Part shown: one piece after another, positions 14,712 to 19,321 of the stretch
Layout of the letters: each line of letters starts with the position of its first letter
Numbering within the stretch: the stretch's first letter is position 1
Origin: Bacteroidales bacterium
GTDB lineage: Bacteria; Bacteroidota; Bacteroidia; Bacteroidales; VadinHA17
Length of the DNA: 19,321 nucleotides
Assembly (NCBI GenBank): GCA_003501665.1
Contig: DNOQ01000367.1
Location: 6,805 to 26,125, forward strand
Direction of reading: 5' to 3'
Notes under the pieces: generated by a model
Told to the model about the DNA's origin: nothing
Seen by the model: only the letters and a program-made list of their open reading frames with translations
Databases searched by the model: none
Translations under genes and position numbers: made by a program

Positions 14712-15008
14712 ATGACGACTAAAGAATATATATTATCTGTAATTAAGACTAACAGACAGACACTTAAGAGACTGGGGATACGGAATGTCGGCCTTTTTGG
14801 TTCATATGCCAGGGATGAACAATCAGTTAACAGTGATATTGATATCCTGATTGATTTTATGCCTGAAATGGAAAACTTTGATAATTACATGGCTGTTTGC
14901 GACATATTCGAGGATCTCTTTAAAAATGAGAAAGTTGAAATTGTTACAAAAAATGGACTGAGCCCTTATATTGGTCCCAGGATACTTAACGAAGTAGTAT
15001 ATGTCTAA
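14712..15008 (+). CDS. mntA: MntA-like nucleotidyltransferase antitoxin (type VII)
   Basis: Minimal nucleotidyltransferase that neutralises HepT by adding AMP to a tyrosine of the toxin. The 98-residue product from MTTKEYIL has the signature GLFGSYARD...SDIDILIDF with exact spacing G30-S31, ten residues, then D42-x-D44. The third acidic position is probably Glu in KVEIVTKN, a conservative change seen in some family members. The ATG at 14712 is chosen because it lies 16 bases after the promoter box; an upstream in-frame ATG at 14685 would start inside that region. It overlaps hepT by 8 bp, with the antitoxin gene first. Family knowledge supports the mechanism; activity here is inferred. Confidence 0.9.
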   Translation: MTTKEYILSVIKTNRQTLKRLGIRNVGLFGSYARDEQSVNSDIDILIDFMPEMENFDNYMAVCDIFEDLFKNEKVEIVTKNGLSPYIGPRILNEVVYV

Positions 15009-15342
15009 GGAACCGATTGAATATCTGAAACATATTCGTGATGAGAGTTTATACATTCTTTCTGTCACAGCTAAGGGTATATCCAGGGAAGAATTCCTGA
15101 ACGATGAAACCCTTAAGCGTGCTATTGTCCGAAGCCTGGAAATTATTGGTGAAGCTACAAAGAAGATCCCTGCTGATTTTAAAATTAAATGGAATAACGT
15201 TAAATGGAAGGAAATGGCTGGGATGAGAGACAGACTGATTCACGATTACATGGGAGTTAATTACTCAATAGTATGGGATGTGATTATTAATAAGATTCCT
15301 GAACTTTGTGTTCAGATTGTTAAGGTCATTGAAAATGAATAA
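15001..15342 (+). CDS. hepT: HepT-like HEPN ribonuclease toxin (type VII)
   Basis: HEPN-domain toxin, 113 residues, predicted to cleave RNA and slow growth when not modified. The catalytic motif R-x4-H-x-Y is intact as RDRLIHDY (Arg76, His81, Tyr83) near the C-terminal helix. Tyr83 corresponds to the tyrosine AMPylated by MntA in studied pairs. The helical N-terminal part (SKEPIEYLKHIRDESLYIL, RAIVRSLEIIGEATKKIP) matches the DUF86/HepT family. Translation is coupled to mntA through an 8-bp overlap. The motif and partner are complete, so the pair is probably functional. Confidence 0.92.
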   Translation: MSKEPIEYLKHIRDESLYILSVTAKGISREEFLNDETLKRAIVRSLEIIGEATKKIPADFKIKWNNVKWKEMAGMRDRLIHDYMGVNYSIVWDVIINKIPELCVQIVKVIENE

Positions 15343-15403
15343 AGTATTACGATTTTCCTGACTCAAAATGCCCGTCTATGCAAGCACTGATCTGCTTTAA
15401 AGA

Positions 15404-16097
15404 ATGAACAAGAACAGCACTGTGACTGATATGAGTCCGGTAGTCGAAGGACTTTTAAGGATCCACAAAATTATCTCGCGGGGTCTGAGCATTTCCATCC
15501 GGAAGTGTGATAAGTACCTTGTGAAGCAGAACATACCATCAGGGGAAATAACAGGTTTCTCCATGTATTTATCCAGCCTGAAGTGGGTAACACATGCCCA
15601 TCATCTCAGTGAAGATGACATAGTATTCCCCTGTTTCAAAGACTTAATAGAAGCGCCCTACAATCTTCTGAAGGATGATCACAATGCCATGGGCCCGCAT
15701 ATTGGACTCACTGGACCAGTGTCTTCTGGAGACACCTCTGACCAGAGTGGACAAGCTTCGGGAGGTTCTGAACGAATTTGACAAGTTATGGGGACCCCAT
15801 ATAAAACTCGATGAGGAAAATTTCACCTCGGAAAAGTTGCAGGCGGTCGTAGGAATGAAGGAACAGTTGAACCTTGTGGCAAAGCTTGGCGAACACGGCA
15901 TCAAAAACTCCGGTCCAGGGCCTTTTTCACTGCCTTTCCTGATCTATAACCTTGAAGGCAGGGAACAGAGAGTACTTTATGAAGCCAATTCCCTGGATGG
16001 TCAAAAAAGTTCTTATCCCGGTAATCTGGAAAAGTCAGTGGAAACCGATGAGTCCGTTCTTTCTATAGTTATCCAAATCCACACCTGTCAAAGTTAA
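15404..16097 (+). pseudogene. Hemerythrin-like (HHE domain) protein gene with a one-base frameshift
   Basis: Two overlapping frames together make one HHE cation-binding protein of about 230 residues, a non-haem diiron family linked to oxygen, NO or iron handling. The first frame gives His21, the HAHHLSEDD cluster (about residues 64-72) and DDHNAM (His93). It then goes out of frame at 15691-15696 (GGGCCC), where family-like sequence ends. The other frame takes over with ARILDSLDQCLLET, WGPHIKLDEENF (last ligand pair) and the typical C-terminal segment PFSLPFLIYNLEG. Removing one G from 15691-15693 restores a single frame of 693 bases. The lesion at a short G run could be a real mutation or a sequencing error. 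The gene follows hepT by 61 bases on the same strand. Confidence 0.82.
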
Positions 16098-16112
16098 GTT
16101 AAGGAATAAGGT

Positions 16113-16131
16113 CCCCCTTAAGGGCTTTTTT
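16113..16131 (+). terminator. Weak terminator after the hemerythrin-like gene
   Basis: A short CCC/GGG stem around TTAA is followed by a run of six T (16126-16131), starting 16 bases after the stop codon. The stem is only 3 bp unless G-U or longer pairings form, so this is tentative. Confidence 0.3.
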
Positions 16132-16198
16132 CAAATAAGGGAATTTTTGGTTAAAATTCTTTCAGAGGGTTGCAACTTTTGTCCGTTTTGGGTACAGT

Positions 16199-16257
16199 GC
16201 CCGCCAAAGCTTTCTTCTAAGACCGAAGCCTTGGCAAAGGTCTTAGCGAAGGCGGGC
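16199..16257. repeat. 59-nt imperfect hairpin, possible dispersed intergenic repeat
   Basis: GCCCGCC (16199-16205) pairs with GGCGGGC (16251-16257), and CTAAGACC (16217-16224) pairs with GGTCTTAG (16239-16246), around a centre that contains the further short palindrome GCC-TT-GGC. It is far more GC-rich than the surrounding DNA and lies between the convergent hemerythrin-like and hipA genes. Composition and form are like the short palindromic repeats scattered in some Bacteroidota genomes. It could also stop transcription from both sides. Confidence 0.6.
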
Positions 16258-16282
16258 AGAAAAGAGTGAGATTGAGAGCGAG
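16257..16282 (+). repeat. GAGTGA-type low-complexity repeat, copy 1
   Basis: CAGAAAAGAGTGAGATTGAG (then AGCGAG) directly follows the hairpin and matches 19171-19197 with one inserted A and two substitutions. Purine-rich. No function is visible. Confidence 0.5.
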
Positions 16283-16320
16283 TAAGCTAATATTTCTTTG
16301 GCTAATTCCCCGGATGAACC

Positions 16321-17571
16321 TCAAAAACTAAATGCTGATGACATTCTATCCTGTTCAGGTACTGGGATACCTATTGACGAAGCAATCATCCTCCATTTTG
16401 AAACACTGGTTTTTACATCCGATAGAATATGGTCCATATTTTTCTTGTCAAGCATGAAATACTGTCCAACATTGTAAGCTAATTCAAAATCCAAAGCGTT
16501 ACTGTCAGTGTCAATGTTTAAAGCGAGCCCATTTTTGTCTATTGATGGGTTAACATCGAAAGCAGGAGATAACCGCCAACCTTCTTCTGTCAGCACGAAA
16601 CCGTGATTTCTTAGATGATCATCAGTATTTGAAATAGCAATGTTAAATACAATCCGTCTCCATAATTGATGTAAATCTTCCTCATTTGATGCACCTGAAA
16701 ATTTAATGAATTCCGCAATTTCGAGATAACTTGGTTTATTATCCTTTATTGATTCTTCAGTATTACCTGTCATAGTCATTGCAGATGCAAAATGAATTCT
16801 CTCTTTTTTTACTCTGTCAAATCGTTTTGTAAGGAATGTATTATAATTCCCGGTCAATTTCGAGATTCTGGAATCAGCCATATTGATTCCGGAATTTTTC
16901 GCAAGACGGTATGCCAGAAACTCCCAGGCAGCCTTATCTATAGTGTCATTTCGCGATGGAAATTTTGCAATCCAGAGGTCATTATTTTTTTCAGTGAAAT
17001 TAGCTTTTGGCCGGGCTCCGCCAAGTGAAGTGCCCGGGGCTAATAACATTAATATCCATTCCCGGATGTTTTCAACTTCTTCATCCGATTCAATTATTGT
17101 TACAGCTTTCTCCAATTCTCCTAAAGATGTCCAGGGGGGTACCGGTGTGCCTGATGCCACTTCCAAAAATGGTCCATCCGGATCGGTTTTAAATCTTAGG
17201 GCTCCCATCCTGCTCACATCATAAACACCAAGCAGGTAGTCTAACTCATACAATTTTCTTGTTAGCCTTCCCTCTTCCTTTGCTTTTTGTGCCTCTCGTC
17301 TTTGCATAAGAGTTCGTCCCCAGGAATCAGGCATAGAATCGAGGAACATCCCGAAATTTTCTTTTTTATTAGGATATTGAGGGCCAGAAAACCAATCAAG
17401 GTCGGGATCCATAAGTCTGCGTCCCTGAGTTGTTATCCATTGCTTGTCATATTCAAAGCTGAACGCTTTTTTCCCCTTCCCGGAATGGGCAGATAGAATA
17501 CCAATCAGACCTGGGTCATTCATCCCAAGCCATTGAGCATAAACGTAGATATCGGTTTTTGTCTTGTCCAT
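16321..17571 (-). CDS. hipA: HipA-family serine/threonine kinase toxin
   Basis: Type II toxin kinase, 416 residues, normal length. HipA kinases phosphorylate a translation factor (glutamyl-tRNA synthetase in E. coli) and cause growth arrest or persistence. Visible motifs are the activation-loop segment APGTSLGGARPKA (Ser182 is the counterpart of the autophosphorylated Ser150), IAKFPS (Lys203, ATP binding), FLTKRFDR, the catalytic loop FNIAISNTDDHLRNHGF (Asp317/318) and SPAFDVNPS (Asp339, metal binding). The N-terminal subdomain (residues 7-95, with FGMFLDSMPDSWGR) belongs to the family. It starts 1 base after the hipB stop, so it is co-transcribed and coupled. All key residues are present, so the toxin should be active. 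Its target here is unknown. Confidence 0.94.
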   Translation of the reverse strand: MDKTKTDIYVYAQWLGMNDPGLIGILSAHSGKGKKAFSFEYDKQWITTQGRRLMDPDLDWFSGPQYPNKKENFGMFLDSMPDSWGRTLMQRREAQKAKEEGRLTRKLYELDYLLGVYDVSRMGALRFKTDPDGPFLEVASGTPVPPWTSLGELEKAVTIIESDEEVENIREWILMLLAPGTSLGGARPKANFTEKNNDLWIAKFPSRNDTIDKAAWEFLAYRLAKNSGINMADSRISKLTGNYNTFLTKRFDRVKKERIHFASAMTMTGNTEESIKDNKPSYLEIAEFIKFSGASNEEDLHQLWRRIVFNIAISNTDDHLRNHGFVLTEEGWRLSPAFDVNPSIDKNGLALNIDTDSNALDFELAYNVGQYFMLDKKNMDHILSDVKTSVSKWRMIASSIGIPVPEQDRMSSAFSF

Positions 17572-17572
17572 T

Positions 17573-17869
17573 CTATTTCTGGCCTAATAAATTAAGATCC
17601 TGGAGTTTTCTTCCAAACTCATCATCTGTAGCAATTTTTAAGAAATCATCCTGCAGTCCAAGTACCCGGAGAACATTAAAATATGCTCCCAGTGTTACAC
17701 CAGGATCCCCTTTTTCGATCCAGTAAAGAGTTTTTCTGTCTATCCCTGCCCGTTCAGCGACCTGAATTGTAGTAAAGCTCCTTCTTTTTCTTGCGAGTTT
17801 AATATTCTGCCCTACTTTCTCAAGTATCTGTTGATGCTTTGGAAAGAGTATTTGCTTCTTCGATTTCAT
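17573..17869 (-). CDS. hipB: HipB-family XRE antitoxin and autorepressor
   Basis: 98-residue DNA-binding antitoxin with a lambda-repressor-like HTH domain at about residues 20-74 (VGQNIKLARKRRSFTTIQVA and AGIDRKTLYWIEKGDPGVTL). The short C-terminal tail (DEFGRKLQDLNLLGQK) is like the tail that contacts HipA in the family. It is first in the operon, 1 base before hipA. The start ATG at 17867-17869 lies 4 bases after a long inverted repeat, and no better start is available. HipB proteins repress their own promoter, and the repeat at 17874-17926 is the obvious site. Confidence 0.92.
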   Translation of the reverse strand: MKSKKQILFPKHQQILEKVGQNIKLARKRRSFTTIQVAERAGIDRKTLYWIEKGDPGVTLGAYFNVLRVLGLQDDFLKIATDDEFGRKLQDLNLLGQK

Positions 17870-17873
17870 ATAT

Positions 17874-17926
17874 AATGGGGTATATTATCCACAAATATAA
17901 TCATTGTGGGGATATTATACCCCATT
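17874..17926. promoter_or_regulatory. Long inverted repeat, predicted HipB operator
   Basis: AATGGGGTATATTATCC (17874-17890) and GGATATTATACCCCATT (17909 or 17910 to 17926) are mirror arms with one mismatch over 17 bases. The symmetry continues inward with ACAA/TTGT after a 2-base offset. Each arm is itself nearly palindromic (GGTATA / TATCC core), so each could bind one HipB dimer. The E. coli HipB site also has TATCC...GGATA half-sites, but with different spacing. The left arm almost touches the hipB start codon. Confidence 0.8.
17892..17899 (-). promoter_or_regulatory. -7 promoter box of hipBA between the operator arms
   Basis: On the minus strand TATATTTG is an exact TAnnTTTG match. It lies 22 bases before the hipB start codon, in the spacer between the two arms of the inverted repeat. 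A bound repressor on either arm would block RNA polymerase. Confidence 0.6.
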
Positions 17927-18174
17927 TTAATGAAAATAAGTAAGCTTATCATTAATTATAACAGCATCAGAAGCTTAATTTATTCCTTAACTATCAAGAT
18001 CATCAAACGCAGGATGATCAGCTTATGATGGAACTAAAATAAAAACCATATTTATTAACTCACATGGTTAACTTAGAATCCAATGCTTCCAGGGACTTCC
18101 TGTTAGTTATGATTATAGGAGCCAGATTAATATACTTCCCATATTCCCGGTCCTGATCCGGATCTTCAGTACTT
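17927..18174. other. Gene-free stretch upstream of hipBA
   Basis: About 250 bases between the hipBA operator and the hairpin after the serine hydrolase pseudogene. AT-rich, with stop codons in all frames at short intervals. No gene, repeat or strong promoter is recognised. Confidence 0.45.
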
Positions 18175-18206
18175 CGGGAAACATCTCAAGGTTTGAGATT
18201 GTCCCG
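18175..18206 (-). terminator. Hairpin downstream of the serine hydrolase pseudogene
   Basis: CGGGA (18175-18179) pairs with TCCCG (18202-18206), and ATCTCAA (18183-18189) pairs with TTGAGAT (18193-18199) over a 3-nt loop. It lies 14 bases after the minus-strand stop codon, a normal place for a terminator. There is no T-run on the minus strand, so efficiency is uncertain. Confidence 0.45.
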
Positions 18207-18219
18207 GATTCTATTAGCT

Positions 18220-18900
18220 TCACTTCAGCAATGGTAAAATCGATTCTTTGATAAACAGAGGACTTACCTGGGGTGTGCTGAAGTTACGTTCTGTAAAAGC
18301 AATAATCAATTGATATTCAGGGAAAATGTACATCTTTTGCCCTCCTGCACCTTCTGCTGTTATTACTCTGGTGGCCTTAACTCCATTAATGTTATATTCT
18401 CTGATCCACCAGAAATACCCATAGGTGCTGGCATCAAAATTTGTCGGAAGGTAAGAATCCGTTGATTTCCTGATCCATTGAGCTGAAATCAGTAGCTGAT
18501 TATTCCATCTGCCATTATTCAGAATCAGTATTCCTATTTTAAGCATATCAATAGGTTTCAGGGATAGACCGCCACCCGCGTGGCAGAATCCTGTTGAATC
18601 TTTTTGCCAGCGGTAATACTTTATTTCGAGTGGTTTGAATAAATATTTCCCTGCAAATTCTTCAAGTTTCATTTTGGTCAATTGCAATTCCCAATAAAAG
18701 AGAGACAACGCTCTTTGTTTGTGATTGTATCATATGGAGTGAATCTTTCTTAAAGTCATTGTAATACTTCTCGAATTTTATTACGCCCTGTGAATAAACT
18801 ATTAAGCTTTCAACATTCTTAAAGAATGCCCTTTTGTCGTTCGATATAATTCTGTCTGCGGCAAGAATTGCAGAATCTAGCTTTTGCTGGTCCCATGCCT
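18220..18900 (-). pseudogene. Serine hydrolase (class C beta-lactamase family) with its central part deleted
   Basis: The first part, up to about 18668, encodes WDQQKLDSAILAADRIISND, SLIVYSQGVIKFEKYY and the nucleophile motif S-x-x-K as SQTK (codons near 18713-18724), then LLLGIAIDQNE and a stop. The second part, in another frame (to 18220), resumes with MKLEEFAGKYLFKPLEI, the HAGGGLSLKPIDMLKIG segment and the C-terminal GAGGQKMYIFPEYQLIIAF. In normal members roughly 60-75 residues, including the YxN motif (typically in a YSxAG-like sequence), separate these parts. Here that piece is missing at about 18665-18680 and the frame is shifted. The N-terminal signal peptide is also missing, since sequence beyond about 18900 is unlike this family. 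The gene is inactive by at least two lesions, which argues for real decay rather than sequencing error. Confidence 0.78.
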
Positions 18901-19080
18901 GCTGATACGAAGCCTGTTGAAGTTCAGTTTGAGGATGTACTGAGAGATATGAAATGTCACACCGACAGCGACGGCAATACTTATGATTTTGCATTTGGCC
19001 TCAACTGGTCGGGAGTTATCAAAGACAGCCGCACGGCAAAGTATGATGTTCCTCCTGTTGTTGGCGGGCCACCTGATTAA
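18901..19080 (+). pseudogene. Plus-strand coding fragment of unknown family, possibly a 3' gene end
   Basis: From about 18901 an open plus-strand frame encodes PADTKPVEVQFEDVLRDMK, then CHTDSDGNTYDFAFGLNWSG and VIKDSRTAKYDVPPVVGGPPD, ending in TAA at 19078-19080. Its balanced composition and lack of stops look like the real C-terminal end of a protein, and the opposite-strand hydrolase loses similarity at the same place. I do not recognise the family. It suggests a recombination junction near 18900 joining the ends of two genes. Low confidence. Confidence 0.3.
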
Positions 19081-19170
19081 GTCTCAACCGTGCTATATTA
19101 GTGTTATTTCTAAGCGCTTTTTAAGGCAATAATCTATTCAACTGGTTGAAAATTACATCCGTTCGGAGTA

Positions 19171-19217
19171 CAGAAAAAGAGTGAGAATGAGAGTGAGAGT
19201 GAGAGATGGAGTGAGAA
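19171..19217 (+). repeat. GAGTGA-type low-complexity repeat, copy 2
   Basis: CAGAAAAAGAGTGAGAATGA starts a purine-only tract of GAGTGA-like units extending to about 19217. Its first 27 bases match 16257-16282 except for one inserted A and two substitutions. Confidence 0.6.
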
Positions 19218-19259
19218 ATTAGTCCCTCAAACAGCCTATTGGAACTACCAGGACACCAT

Positions 19260-19297
19260 CTGGCCGCCTGTATGCAACCTGGCCACCTGTTAGCACC
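19260..19297 (+). repeat. Two tandem 19-bp imperfect repeats near the window end
   Basis: CTGGCCGCCTGTATGCAAC (19260-19278) and CTGGCCACCTGTTAGCACC (19279-19297) agree at 15 of 19 positions. Short tandem repeats of about 20 bp occur at the ends of some IS elements, for example the IS21 family, but no transposase is in view, so this is only a hint that an element may begin beyond the window. Confidence 0.35.
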
Positions 19298-19321
19298 ATA
19301 AGAAAAGATGGTTGGTTCATC

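Noticed and set aside
15675..16097. A separate 140-codon gene starting at ATG 15675
   Set aside because: It is the out-of-frame second half of the HHE protein; the true frame begins at 15404, and the ATG arises from the shifted reading of the DDHNAM codons.

Overview
The window looks like a chromosomal piece of an environmental Bacteroidota, probably in or near the Bacteroidales. The evidence is the gene content (GH92 mannosidase lipoprotein, DUF5916 outer-membrane protein, six-bladed beta-propeller lipoprotein, PepT), the AT-rich intergenic DNA, the weak Shine-Dalgarno sequences, and three good matches to the Bacteroidota -7 promoter element TAnnTTTG. It reads as a mosaic of working operons and decaying genes. 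The left edge cuts a gene.

Positions 1-5800 form a metal-handling block. The C-terminal half of a CusA/CzcA-type RND pump overlaps a TolC-family outer-membrane channel gene (plus strand). On the minus strand are an OmpR-type response regulator, its sensor kinase (4-bp overlap) and a short three-helix membrane protein that may be a kinase remnant. Divergent from the kinase is a 122-aa membrane-anchored Cys/His-rich protein with three exact-length 13-residue repeats. The shared intergenic region carries four TTAAC boxes spaced 11, 10 and 11 bp. They lie between two outward-facing -7 boxes, as expected for a response-regulator operator serving both promoters. Inference: the two-component system senses a thiophilic metal and controls the Cys-rich protein, and perhaps the pump.

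Positions 6037-10465 (minus strand) hold a GH92 alpha-mannosidase lipoprotein, a truncated MFS transporter and peptidase T. PepT and the transporter look like a former peptide-use operon.

Positions 10476-14305 are bracketed by a 107-bp direct repeat (3 mismatches). One copy lies just upstream of pepT. The other covers the upstream region and first codons of a beta-propeller lipoprotein gene. The repeat contains an 11-bp inverted repeat and can also encode a short hydrophobic peptide. Between the copies are that lipoprotein gene and a DUF5916 gene with one in-frame TAA.

Positions 14688-17926 form a small defence/stress island: a type VII MntA-HepT toxin-antitoxin pair, a hemerythrin-like gene broken by a single-base frameshift, and a HipB-HipA pair. 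A long inverted repeat, with the -7 box in its spacer, precedes hipB. The right end (18175-19321) holds a serine hydrolase pseudogene with its middle deleted, a plus-strand coding fragment and short repeats.

At least four genes are broken. The DUF5916 and hemerythrin lesions are single-base changes and could be sequencing errors. The transporter and hydrolase lesions are structural. I see no rRNA, tRNA, CRISPR array or intact transposase.
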